In this document: positions 25,400-36,371 of the stretch, in pieces | Layout of the letters: every line of letters starts with the position of its first letter | Numbering within the stretch: the first letter of the stretch is position 1 | Assembly: GCF_030253575.1 (NCBI RefSeq) | Contig: NC_080568.1 | Span: 25,485,501-25,549,500 of the forward strand | Length of the DNA stretch: 64,000 nucleotides | From: Rhododendron vialii | Taxonomy: Eukaryota > Streptophyta > Magnoliopsida > Ericales > Ericaceae | Direction: 5' to 3' | Notes under the pieces: model-generated | What the model saw: the letters and a program-made list of their open reading frames with translations, nothing else | Told to the model about the DNA's origin: nothing | The model's database searches: none | Program-made: the position numbers and the translations under genes

Positions 25400-25971
25400 T
25401 TTTTTTTTTGTGCGGCAATTATCAGTAATTTATTTTAATAAACGGATATCTGTAATCTTAACGTGGGGAATTAATAAGTATTTAATAACATAAAGCTCGA
25501 AATATAATTGATATAAGGACGAAAGTGCAATTGTAATTTTGTAGTGGAGTGAATTGTAATTTGTGTAATAAGAAATAGTAGAATTCTAGAGGGATTAAGA
25601 TTTCTTATTTACACAAGTAGCCCAAATTTATTTCTCCTTAGGTCCTTGCTCTAGTCTTATAAATATACCGCTTCATTCACTAGGTTTCTACACACATTTT
25701 TTAGAGATCAAAAAAGTGGGATGTGAGAGAGAATAAACAATCACGCAGGGTTTCCACTAATGGGTACGTGATTCAAGGTATAAGGGAATACGGCAGACGA
25801 TCGTAGTTGAATTCGTGGCATACAGCAAGGTGTGCTGTAACAAGTTCACCTAGCTTTCGTGTCGCGGGAGTTGAGGTGAAATCCTAGTTCCACCTTGTAG
25901 GGTTTTACAATTTTTTCTTGTTGTCCAATTTGTACGCGTCGTTACTGAATTCTAAGAATCGTTTTCCAACA
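25400..25971 (+). repeat. Possible solo LTR with TATA box
   Basis: TATAAATATA at 25658-25667 is followed by leader-like sequence and an end in TTTTCCAACA, the usual CA terminus. A matching TG start and target duplication were not found, so this remains a weak call. Confidence 0.25.
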
Positions 25972-27238
25972 GCAACGCGCAGGCAAACGTGGGAGTGGCA
26001 TTAAGGTACATGCGTAGTGGGTGGAGCATGTGTAGAACTGTGGGTGGGCCACGCGTTGGCTTGGAGAAATGGATATGTGGGTTTAAGGTTTTTGATTTTT
26101 AAAGAAAATGAAAAATCTTAAAAATTAGGATTTGAGATTTGGAAGATTGTGAAGCTTAAGCACTTGTCTTCCCATTCCAGTTTTCTTGTTAAACCCTGTT
26201 TTTAAAAAAAAGGTAATTTCAAGTTTAAAAAATAATTTTCCTATCAATATAGATCTTGTTTTATGGATCTCATTGAGATCTTTTAAATGGTGCAAAAAAT
26301 TATTAATTTTTTTATTATATTTAGATTTGAAATTACCTTGTTTTTGAAAAAGAAGGTTTAGAAAGAAACTGAAACGGGGCCACATTCCTATAGGATATTG
26401 ATAACACCAACCATAGTAGATTGAGCCATAACCCACCTTGCCAAAACAAAAGAATCCCTGCCTTATGCTAACGCTGTGAATGCAAATACAGAGGCGATAG
26501 ATACCGATGATAGAGAACCATCAAAGAACCAATTTCCTCCGGCTAGCGTGCTGATACACAGATCGATCCGTCACTCCATCTACTTTAATTTCAGATGGCT
26601 ATCACATTTAATCAGTTGGTTCCGATGGATGTCAGTTTGATAAGCCGATCAATCTGCTCCAATAAAACTAAATAAACACTCACTCTCAATTACAAGTAAT
26701 GATTTATTCCACTATAATTCTATACAAACTCGCTACAATTAGAAAAGATAAAAAGATATTACAACTCGATAATGAAGGAATACAAAAGAAAATTATTGTT
26801 TTGTCAATGGAATTGTTGGAATTGCCAAGAACAAAAACAAAGCTGCTTTTTGGAGCTTAAAGAAATTTGTAGGGGGTAATTTTGACTTTTCACTAGATTT
26901 ATTAACAAGAGAAGAGAAAAGAAAGAAAATAATTAAGAAGCAAAATAGGAGAAAATGAGGGGGAAATTTTTAAACTCCCTTTTCCTTTCCCTTTCCCTTT
27001 CCAATTCCCTTTTCACATTTTTCCAAACAAAGCCGAAGTGTTGGTTTTTTGAAGTGTAGGGTGTCTAAAGTGATTCGTTCTCAAAAGTACAAGGGGTCAA
27101 AGTGATAATTCTAACGACGCAAAAAAAAACCCCTTCTGCAGACCTAAATATATAAATGTAGCCCTAGCCGGAAACTGGTGTAACCCTAGCCGCAAACTGG
27201 TGTTTTAACATACATACCTACCAACACACCTCTCAGCC

Positions 27239-27631
27239 ATGGCGGCCCTGAGTTCACTTTCGAAACCACCAAAACTAGGGGTTTGTTTCAGAAACAACCC
27301 ATACGCAGCCGCCGTAAAAGCTCGGGGCCGACGTTCTCTCCACTATCCAAAAGTTCCAGAGAACTTCGCTCCAGGCCTTGTTGTTCGCATAGCCGCCGCC
27401 CACGGCGATCTCCCTCTGGACTCATGTTCTTCTTTCCACCATCACGATATTGAGGATTTATTCCCTAAGGCCCCTATTGATAAAAAAATTCCCGGTCTCT
27501 CTCTCTCTCTCTCTCAGTCGACCATGGCCAAATATGTTGTTTATCCTGTTGTTTTTGTATCATCTGTCGGTATCCTTGATTCTTTTTCTGTGCATTTTCT
27601 CTGTTTTGTCCAAGGCAATTTTGTCATTTAA
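27239..27631 (+). CDS. Hypothetical protein, first copy of tandem cassette
   Basis: 130-residue open frame from an ATG in good context (GCCATGGCGG). The first 35-45 residues (Ser/Lys/Arg/Ala-rich, few acids) resemble a plastid transit peptide. Next come an acidic stretch (HHHDIEDLFPKAP) and a low-complexity SLSLSLS run encoded by a CT tract. True coding sequence may stop or splice at KIPG, where GTCTCTCT could be a donor. The second copy starts at an ATG near 27826 but is broken after about 43 codons. I do not recognise the family. Probably a partial or decaying gene. Confidence 0.35.
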   Translation: MAALSSLSKPPKLGVCFRNNPYAAAVKARGRRSLHYPKVPENFAPGLVVRIAAAHGDLPLDSCSSFHHHDIEDLFPKAPIDKKIPGLSLSLSQSTMAKYVVYPVVFVSSVGILDSFSVHFLCFVQGNFVI

Positions 27632-28297
27632 GAGGCGTTGAATCTGTTTATTCATGATTTTCATAGTACAATGGGTGGTGAAGTGTTGGGTGTCTAAAGT
27701 GATTCGTTCTCAAAAGCACAAGGGGTCAAAAATAAACCCCCACTTCTGCAGACCTGAATATATAGTGGTATTCCATAAACCCTAGCCGAAAACTGGTGTT
27801 TGGACATACCAACACAACTCTCAACCATGGCCCTGGGCTTACTCTTTGAATCCACCAAAACTAAGGGGGCTTTGTTTCAGAAACAACCCTCATACAGCCA
27901 CCATAAAAACTTGGGGAATTCCAACTCCCAGTTGTCCGCATCCCCATCAAGCTGAAATGATTTGGAAGGCAATGGATGGGTGATGGTGACTTGGAATGAT
28001 TTCAGCTTGTTGCGTCAACCGGGAGTTGGAATTCCCTGAAGGCCCTATGGATGATAATATTCCGGTCTCTATCTCTCTCTCTCTCAGCCGGCCATGGCCA
28101 GATATGTTGTTTATCTTGTTCGATTTTGGTCTCATTCCTGTTGTTTTTGTATCATCTTTCGGTATCCTTCATTCTTTTTGTGTGCATTTTCTCTGTTTTG
28201 TTGAAGGCAATGGATGATGGTGACTTGGAATCATTTCAGCTTGTTGCGGACAATCGAGAGTTGAAATTCCATAAAGGCCCTATAGATGATAATATTC

Positions 28298-28302
<5 letters not shown>

Positions 28303-28360
<58 letters not shown>
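28303..28360. repeat. (CT)n microsatellite
   Basis: About 29 uninterrupted CT units at the end of the third cassette copy. Shorter CT tracts sit at the same place in the other two copies. Confidence 0.95.
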
Positions 28361-28363
<3 letters not shown>

Positions 28364-28600
28364 TTCCTGTTATTTTTGGTGTTTTTTTGTGCCGTGGTTT
28401 TGTTTTTCTTGTGTTTTTTGCTGTTTTCTTTCGTGCATGTTTGTATCATCTCTCGGTATTCTCGATTATTTTTGTGTGCTTTTTCTCTGTTTTGTCTTGT
28501 TAATGGTGTCATTTAAGAGGCGTTGAATCTGTTTATTCGTGATTTTTCATGGATATAACGTTTTAAGGATTTTTTTACCAGCGCTGGCCCAATGCATTTA

Positions 28601-28999
28601 GGCCCCGTTTGATAATGGGTTCGAAGGTTGGGATGGTACTACTAATCTTGAGAGTATTAATATTTTGTTTGATAACAAAAAAAGGTCTGGACTATTAGTC
28701 CATTGGAATGTCCAAGTCGGCCATTAGGGGTATTAGGAATACCCTATTGGAGATGGTATTGGTAATCCCAACCCATCCTCTTATCATTATCAATCCCTTC
28801 TTATTACCAATCTTTTCTATCAATTCAATTCCATCATCTAATCACATCTCAAATAAGCATAATATTAATAATTCCATCATTGAATCTTATCCCAAACAAA
28901 CATATTCATTATCAATCCCTTCTCATTACCAATCATAATCCTAATTTTAATCCCATCTTCTTACGAATCCCATCCATCTATCACTGTTATCAAATGAGG
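28601..28999. mobile_element. Tourist-like MITE (PIF/Harbinger)
   Basis: 399 bp starting GGCCCCGTTTGATAA and ending TTATCAAATGAGG, flanked by TTA at 28598-28600 and 29000-29002. The GGCCCCGTTTG-type terminus and 3-bp TTA duplication are typical of Tourist elements. It has no transposase. Confidence 0.75.
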
Positions 29000-29002
29000 T
29001 TA

Positions 29003-29300
29003 GGGGTTGTTTGGCCTAAACATGCCAAATGGCTTATTTTTTGTCCTTGTTCAATTTTTTTACGCATTTGTTAGTTTATCGTCAATTTTTTGTTTGTGAC
29101 GAGAGAAATCTAAAAAGTAATTTTTTAATAAAAACGAACTGGTAAATTTAATGTATCTTTTCAAGAAATTTATTATCAGTTTGACAATTTTCAAATGATA
29201 TTCACTAACCTCATTCGGTGGACACAAATATTTTGGGAGAGGGAGATGAATGAAACAAAGGTAGATATAAATTGACACAAGTGTGACATCCTAAAATATG
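29003..29300. repeat. Degenerate copy of the MITE family seen at 50781
   Basis: Shares GGCTTATTTTTTGTCCTT, TTGTTAGTTT.TCGTCAATTTTTT, GACGAGAGAAATCTAAAAAG with 50790-50900. The second arm is not clear, so the copy looks truncated. Confidence 0.5.
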
Positions 29301-29539
29301 GGTCTGCTTCAAGCGTCACCGTAAAAATATGGCGGGAAACCCTGGCGGCCTAGCCGCACTCCACTTCATCTCTCTCTCTCACTAAACCAGCGTACTCCAC
29401 TCCATCTCCCTCCCTCTCCTCTCTCTCGCACTCCACCAAACCATAGCCATCGCCGCCGCCAGTCAGTTGCAGTGCCGGGTTCTACCTTCATTCCGACATC
29501 GATCGTCCGCGATCCTTATGGTGCTGCCCATTCTCAAGC

Positions 29540-30414
29540 AATGAAACGACTAGGTCAAGAAGATTCAGAGCCAGGGGAGTGGATTCTGGCATGGAGAAGA
29601 CGCTTGAACTCTTCTCGATCGCCTGGTCTCAAAGGTAATTAAGATCTTATTACTTTATTTGGGGACAATCTGCCAGAAAAGTCGATAATTTTTGGTTGAA
29701 GAAATTAACAATGTGGAATTAGGCTGGTAGTGGCAGCTAGTGATTTTGTGAAAAAAAATAAAAAATGATGGAATCGCCTTTGGAAGAATGATGAGCTTGT
29801 CTGGAATGATTTTGAGCTCGAGCTCGAGCCGAACAGGCTCGTTTATTTGAGACCGAGTTCTAACGAGCCGAGCTCGAGTTTTGTACATGTTTTGGCGAGC
29901 TGAGCTCGAGTCCTGATTTTTTGGCTCGATTCGAGCTCAAGCTGAGCTTGAGCCATGCCGATTCTGATCGAGCCGAGCTTGAACATGCCAATACTCGGCT
30001 CGATTCGGTTCGTATACCCCCTATGTAAACATGCACAATGTATGAAGTATACCTGTACACACAAAACACTCGCTCATAATAAACAGGTGAGCCTGCTTGG
30101 TTTTCTTTATAAAAAAAATTATTGAACGGTTCGGATCATCTGTGCGGGATCTGGAGTGGGCCTGCGTATTCCATCGGTACTTGGTCCGTACTCTTAGCAT
30201 TTTCGATAGTATAATAGTCTGAGAGAGAGAGAGAGAACAATTTGCTGGGATCACAAAATTGGAGAAATTCATAATTCTTTTTGCATTCTATAATTTATGT
30301 TTGAAGATTTTATCCATTTACTAATCAAGTTTCTTGATTTTAATTAGGTTGTCTCTCTCATCAACTGGGGGGAGGTCATGGGAGTTATAGCTCCAGTTAG
30401 ACAGCAGGCAGGAA
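29540..30414 (+). other. Candidate small spliced ORF / transcript
   Basis: ATG at 29540 opens MKRLGQEDSEPGEWILAW and reaches a plausible donor (CAAAG|GTAATT, about 29634). A TTAATTAG acceptor near 30347 continues in frame for 16 codons to TAG. The upstream 29370-29470 is CT-rich like a 5' UTR. The family is unrecognised and the intron carries GAGCTCGAG-rich repeat (29815-30010). It could be the start of a decayed gene or a non-coding RNA. Confidence 0.2.
29815..30010. repeat. GAGCTCGAG/GAGCCGAG-rich repeat
   Basis: Dense variants of GAGCCGAGCTCGAG and GGCTCGATTCG. A short related piece is at 34180-34255. This kind of sequence is dispersed in many plant genomes; the element type is not settled. 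Confidence 0.5.
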
Positions 30415-30461
30415 GTGAGTATTTAGGTTGCGTTCTTTTAAAACTTATTTCAGTTTTTTCT

Positions 30462-31850
30462 TGTAACACCCTGATTTTTCAAAGACGTTAAAGAATGTCT
30501 TTTTTCCAAAATGATCTCATTTATTTTTAGTACTAAAGAATCAAATTTTTAGGTTTAGTTCTTACAACCATAAAAAAGAAGAAGAAAAAGTTCATAACTA
30601 TTACAATCCTTGTATACTGCTAAATTCTCAATATAAAGTTTAATTAAATTAAACAAAGCAACTAAGGATATGACAACCTCCTCTGCAATGTTGACTTCAG
30701 CCTGATTGATCGGAATAAAAAAACGCTCACTAGAAAGAGTTTACATGTGTCAAATGCTTCCTAACAATTGACCAAGGCCTAGCCTTGTTGGCTGTTTGCT
30801 AAAAACAAACTATTTTCAACGTTTTGCATTTGGTAACAGTCAGTAGGACTACTTAGGTGTCATCTCTACCAAAATCAAGAATTTTAGTGTTGGCCAACAA
30901 GAGAGTCGACTGGTCATCAGGAAACTGGGGTGGCCTATGGGTGCTCTAATTCAACGAAAAACTGCTTTTTCGTTCGTTTAAGCTTCTGGGTATCATAAAC
31001 TACTAGATTAATTCCTGTAGATTAAGCTAAAATTGGAGGGATGTTGGTGTGTTACGTAGGCATCGAGCGGCAGCCAGACTCCTTTTCTTCTTAAAATTTC
31101 CTGCGGAACAACTCCTCCCTAGGATTCCAGCAACTTCTCTCTCTCTCTCTCTCTCTCATTGAAGGAGAATGGAGGATATTAAAGGGCGAACTGTGATAAG
31201 CATGGAGACAATGAGGTAAATTACGGAGTGGGGTGAGGGTTGTGGTAGGGTGAGGTAGAGGTCAGGACATCTGACGTAGAATTGAATTTTTGTTGTAGAA
31301 CTAGGATATTAATTGATTTTTCTTTTCCTTACATATAAAAACTTGTATATAGATAATACAACACACATTCATACAACTGGGTAATATATGTGCGCGCGCA
31401 TGCTTGTACGTAGACACTCACTAAAAATGCAGTTACAAACTCACTATATATAGAAAACTTGTAAAGGGAAATCAACACAAATTATGAAAAAGATTCTATT
31501 AGAAATACATATCTTAACCCCAATTTTAGTATTTCCAATTGTTTAAGTATTGTTCTAAGACCCGGTGCAATACGACAAATTTTGAATGCTAACAGGTAAG
31601 TTATGAATTATCCAGTGACATACTATTAAGCTATATCGTGGTCATGTAATAAACAAGGGAAGGGGAAATATGTAGTTCATGTCTTCGTTAATAAATTAAT
31701 CTAGTGATTTTTATTATTAGAAATTGCTTCCACAAATGTTAAGTTTAATTTTATTGTTTTTTGAAAAAAAATTAGTCGATAGAGGCCTTTGTTGAGGGGG
31801 ACTCACTGGCCGGTCACAATTTTCAAATCGGCTAGATTTGGGTCGTGACA
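30462..31850 (+). repeat. LTR-like sequence (probably composite) left of the inverted triplication
   Basis: Opens TGTAACACCCTGATTTTTC, an LTR-type start, and ends GGGTCGTGACA followed by CAAGC. The last ~410 bp are the inverted counterpart of the LTR at 33541-35087. The first ~980 bp do not obviously match it, and the 5 bases before the start (TTTCT) do not match CAAGC. I infer a recombination joint near 31440. Confidence 0.45.
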
Positions 31851-33953
31851 CAAGCTTAGCGTATATTGTTGTTTTGTTATAAAATCACAACTCACCTTGC
31901 ATGTTAGATTTCATAAAAAGTTGAAAAGTAGAGTACATTCATGTTTCAAAAATTAGTGGCAATAAAGGAATCTCTTACCCCTTCGTAGCTGTCCAAGAAG
32001 CTATGATAGACGATCACGACGGCAAGAGGTCCATACTCAAGAGTGAGTAACATCTGCTCCTCATCGCCTCGAGGAAGGCTACAGAAACTCTTGATCATCT
32101 CAAATCTGTATATCATCTAGTAATGAAAGCACAAAGTTTAAAAAAAAACTGTAAATAAAGGAAAAAGTTAAATAAAAAGAAAAATAATTCAAAAATTGTA
32201 CCTTCAAATAACTTTTACATGAACCTTTAATACCCGTAAATGGGTAGTCCTTCTCGTAAGCTAATTCGTGCATACAAATATAATCAAAAAGATCTAATTA
32301 ACAAGCCTTCTCTCTCTTCTACCCAGTACGTACAATCTAGCACTCCTGTGCGGCTAAGGGGAGCAACTTTTATCCTCATATAGTACTAGGTGGCTTGTCA
32401 CCACATCACTTGCCACAAGTGCAAAGCATGTCACTGCACAATAAATAAACAATGAATAACCAATAGTCACACTACAAATCTACAAAGCCTAGAACAATGA
32501 CAACAACATGACTGTGTTCCCAAATTGTTGTAAGATGAAATCCCATTTTTTATTAAACAAACAAAACAGAGGTTAATAAGGCTAGATTCACTTTCACTTA
32601 ATTAAATTTTATGTTTTTGTGTATTTTCTCTATTTTTTTTTGAATTTTTGACCAAAAAAAAAAAAGTCCACTTTTCCGATCCGTCTTGTCGTAATTTTTA
32701 GGATTAATCGTTTGTATCAGTGAGACGATTGGAAAAGTGAACTTTGTTTTGCTATTGGTCAAAAATTCAAAAAAGACGAAGAAAATACATAAAAACGGAA
32801 ATTTAATTAAGTGAAGTGAATCTAGCCTTATTAACCTTTGTTTTATTTGTTTAATCAAAAATGGGATTTCATTTTACCAGCAATTTGGGATCACAGTCAT
32901 GTTATTGTTCTAGGCTCTGTAGATTTATAGTGTTTGTAACTGTTGGTTATTCATTGTTTATTCATTGTGCAGCAGTGACATGCTTTGCACTTGTGGCGAG
33001 TGATGTGGTGACAAGCCTCCTAGTGCTATATGAGACGGTAAAAAGTTGCTCCCCTAGCCACGCAGGAGCTGCTAGATTTACGTACTGGGTAGAAGGGAGA
33101 GGAGGCTCGTTAATCAGTCTTTTGATTATATTTGTACGCACGGATTAGCCTATGAGAAGGACTACCCATTTACGGGTATTAAAGGTTCATGTAAAAAGTT
33201 ATTTGAAAATACAAATTTTGAATTATTTAACTTTTTCCTTTATTTACATTTTTTTATTTATTTTAACTTTGTGCTTTCATTACTAGATGATATACAAATT
33301 TGAGATGATCAAGGGTTTCTATAGCCGTTCTCGAGGCGATGAGGAGCAGATGTTGCTGGCTCTTGAGCATGGACCTCTTGCCGTCGTGATCGTCTACCAC
33401 AGCTATGAAGGGGTAAGAGATTCCTTTATTGCCACTAATTTTTGAAACATGAGTGTACTCTACTTTTCAACTTTTTATGAAATCTAACATGCAAGATGGG
33501 TTGTGATTTTCTAACAAAACAATAATATACGCTGAGCTTGTGTCACAACCTAAATCTAGCCGATTTGAAAATCGTGACTGGCTAGTGAGTCCCTCTCACT
33601 AAAGGACTCAATCGACTAAATTTTTTTTAAAAAACAATAAAATTAAACTTAACATTTGTGGAAGCAATTTCTAATAATAAAAATCACTAGATTAATTTAT
33701 CAATGGAGACATGAACTAAATATTTTCCCTTCCCTTATTTATTACATGAATACGACATAGCTTAATAGTATGTAATTGGGATAATTCATAACTCACCTGT
33801 TAGCATTCAAAATTTACCGTATTGCACTGGGTCCTAGAACAATACATAAACAATTAGAAATACTAAAATTGGGGTTAAGATATTTATTTCTAATATAACC
33901 TTCTTCATAATTTGTGTTGATTTCCCTTTACAAGTTTTCTATATATAGTGAGT
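31440..33953. repeat. Large inverted repeat IR1 (arms about 1.25 kb)
   Basis: Left arm 31440-32690 and right arm 32700-33953 are reverse complements with only scattered differences. Their outer ends are CTATATATAGTGAG-type motifs and the centre near 32696 has almost no spacer. The arms contain the 5' half of the protease-like gene and the last ~410 bp of an LTR. Confidence 0.9.
31975..32550 (-). pseudogene. Inverted partial copy of papain-like protease (5' half)
   Basis: Reverse-complement copy of the 5' exons described at 32971-35550, lying in the left arm of IR1. It carries the equivalents of the active-site-Cys exon and the GDEEQMLLALEHGPLAV exon (here near 31975-32115) with several substitutions and indels. 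The 3' half of the gene is missing. Confidence 0.7.
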
Positions 33954-35550
33954 GTTTGGCGTGAGGGGTGGCATATGAGACAACTTTATTTTACTCTTAC
34001 TCAATTCACTAGTTAAGCAGATTCAAAATTAATCCTAATTTGAGCAAATTAGAAATACCAATTCGCGTAGTGGCAATAACCTTGTTTGCCGATATCTTCT
34101 TAACTTATCATCTCAAGCCAAGCAATACTACATGTGTCCAACTGTTAAAATGCTCGAATAAGTATTCACAAAACGAGCCTCAAATTTGAGTTCGAGTGCG
34201 AGTTTGATCCGACTACAAAATGAGTTGAGCCGAGCTACAAGTTGTGCGAGAAGCTTGATTCATTTTTAACCCTAAATCAAAACCAAATAATTGATCAATT
34301 TTGCAAACCCTTGAATTGATTCCCAATTAGCGCTAATCCTACGAAATCATTTAGGATGAAGGCCTTTTTCCACTTTCCTGTGAATTTATCTGGGAAATTA
34401 AAGAATATAGTGTATATATCAAGTGTGAGTGTGTGTGCAACCGGCAGTGAGGGGGAGAAAAGAGATGCTCACCTCCTTGCAATTCCAGTCATTGCAATTC
34501 CAGTCATTTTCCCCTGATTCCCTTCTTCCTTCCTTCTCTCTTCTTTTTACTTGGTGGTGGGTGTAGTGTATGTGTCGTGTGTGCTGGTGGTGTTTGTGGA
34601 ATGGAGGCCCCTATTTATCGTAGAAGGCTTACAAAGATTCAAGGTATCTTTATCCCATCTAGAATGATCTTGCATTAATTATTAGTCTTTCATTATCTTA
34701 AAAATCCAAGCATATCCCCTGAGGTGCCTAGAATATTCCTTTACCAAATCTAGGGATATCTAATTTCGATTCACCCTGCAATAAGATGCCGACTCTTTTT
34801 GGATTATTTTGTTTGAACCCTACGGTACTCCACCTCGTAGGGACTTGTGCCTCAATCTTGTGCTGCGGTATCGTTAATAGAGTTGGGGGCGATAATTGTA
34901 GAGTCTATTAAAATTCACACATTCACAGAAAAATACCCTATTTTTTTTTTTTATAGACCTTAGCCACAAACAAATATACTTCCTAAACTCTAACGGCAAG
35001 CAGGCCACTAGCGATAAACCGCTTATTATTATTGTTATATATATTTTTTATCTTTTTATTTGTTTTTTTAAAAGTCGGGGTGTTATAGCTTGACAACTCA
35101 ACCGCTTGTAGATATTTTTGACTAAGTCTCCCTTAATTGTGGGCATATATTGGACATTTCATATATTGTTGTTTTTAATTGAATTTTGACATAATATACA
35201 AAATTCAACATGTAGTGTGTGTATTATCCACCCGAGCACGTGAAATATATTGAAGGGGAGTGGATTGAAGAATGCAAGATACTTGAGGGCCTACATGCTC
35301 TAGTCTTGATTGGGGCTGGCTTCTATGGAGGGGTTCCAATTCGGTTGTTAAAAAACACGCGGGCACCCATTGGGGGATAGGGGCTACGTTTATTTTCCAA
35401 GAGATAGGACCTTCAAGGGGTGCTTGGAAATAAATTTGCATGTACTTTTCCCCCTTGTTGGGGATTTGGCCAAGTACTACTTGAAGGAAAGGAAGTTAAA
35501 ATCATGGGGTTTTAAGCACTTTGAATTCAGTTTTCCCGTGCTTATTTTGT
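32971..35550 (+). pseudogene. Decayed papain-like (C1A) cysteine protease gene, central copy
   Basis: Three blocks match the papain fold in order. Block 1 (32971-33195): AVTCFALVASDVVTSL at the place of the catalytic CWAFS, then in another frame PLATQELLDLRTG (cf. LSEQELVDC), a stop, and FDYICTHGLAYEKDYPFTG. Block 2 (33285-33412): RGDEEQMLLALEHGPLAVV. Block 3 (35215-35551): LHALVLIGAGF with the catalytic-His position, LLKNTR at the catalytic Asn, and after a frameshift GDRGYVYFPRDRTFKGC. The active-site Trp is lost and there are at least two frameshifts and stops, so no active enzyme is expected. The intron between blocks 2 and 3 holds a solo LTR. Confidence 0.75.
33541..35087 (-). mobile_element. 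Solo LTR inside protease-like intron
   Basis: 1547 bp, plus-strand ends TGTCACAACC and GGGGTGTTATA, flanked by the 5-bp duplication GCTTG at 33536-33540 and 35088-35092. Read on the minus strand it begins TATAACACCCCGACTTTT, the TGTAACACCCC-type start common in plant Ty3/gypsy LTRs with the first G changed. No internal coding region, primer site or second LTR is seen. Confidence 0.75.
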
Positions 35551-36371
35551 AGAGAGAGAAGGTGTTCTATATAGGTGTTGTATATAAATGCCCTTTTCTC
35601 TCCCTTATATACATATCTTACTTTCTAGCCTTTTCTTTTCTTCCTTGTTAAGTTTTTTTTTTTGAACAATCAAAAGATTTTCATTAATCTTGAAATTACA
35701 AGACCAATAGACCAATAGGAGCATGATGCTGTCTTGTAAAAATTTCAAGATTAATTAAATTTTTTTGCTGTTCAAAAAAAAAAAAAAACTTAACAAGGAA
35801 GAAAAGAAAAGGCTAGAAAGTTAAGATAGGTATCTAACGGAGAGAAAATGGTATTTATATACAACACCTTCTCTCTCTACAAAATAAGCAATTGGAAAAC
35901 TGAATTCAAACTGCTCAAAACTACTTTTAGATACGCCATGATTACCACTTCCTTTCCTTCAAGTTATACATCCCCAACAAGGGGGAAAAGTACATGTAAA
36001 TTTATTCCCATGCACCCCTCGAAGGTCCCATCTCTTGGGAAATAAACATAGTCCCTATCCCTCAGTAGGTGCCCCTTTTTTTTTTTAACAGCCAAATTGG
36101 AACACCTCCATAGAAGCTGGCCCCAATCATGACTAGAGCATGTAGGCCCTCAAGAATCTTGCCTTCTTCAGTCCACTCTCCATCAATATATTTCACATGC
36201 TGGGGTAGACAATACACACCCTGGATGTTGAATTTTATATATTATGTCAAAATCCAATTAAAAACAACAATATACGAAATGGCCAATATATGCCCACAAT
36301 TAAGGGAGACTTAGTCAAAAATCTCTACAAGCGGTTGAGTTGTCAAGTTGTAAAACCCCGACTTTTAAAAA
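35064..36371. repeat. Inverted repeat IR2 (arms about 0.64 kb)
   Basis: Left arm 35064-35700 and right arm 35715-36371 are reverse complements, outer ends AAAAGTCGGGGTGTTATA and its complement. The centre near 35717 is flanked by two outward copies of a LINE-like A-tail (T-run at 35649, A-run at 35775). The arms carry the 3' protease exon and about 20 bp of LTR end. Confidence 0.88.
35830..36240 (-). pseudogene. Inverted partial copy of papain-like protease (3' exon)
   Basis: Reverse complement of the central copy's last exon: on the minus strand the equivalents of GLHALVLIGA and FPRDRTFKGC can be followed, with indels (for example an A-run expansion at 36077-36087). Only the 3' end of the gene is present. 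Next to it, TGTAAAACCCCGACTTTT (36350-36367) is the first part of the same LTR. Confidence 0.65.

Larger units (their letters stand above)
24041..27050. other. ADH upstream region and gene-free stretch
   Basis: 24041-24660 holds the ADH 5' flank, part of which (24163-24660) is repeated at 46885-47115. 24788-25163 is a large foldback. 25500-25971 may be an LTR. 26100-27000 is AT-rich with CTTTCCCTTTCC and CCAAACAAAGCCG motifs of MITE type. No gene seen. Confidence 0.5.
27051..28550 (+). repeat. Tandemly duplicated gene-fragment cassette (about 2.5 copies)
   Basis: GGTGTCTAAAGTGATTCG opens one unit at 27060 and another at 27689, about 628 bp apart. Each unit carries TGCAGACCT, AAACTGGTGTTT, an initiator CCATGGC and a CT tract. 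A third partial unit (28204-28550) repeats GGTGACTTGGAATCATTTCA, CAGCTTGTTGCGGACAATC, GAGAGTTGAAATTCC and the closing AAGAGGCGTTGAATCTG. The units have diverged by small indels. Confidence 0.8.
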
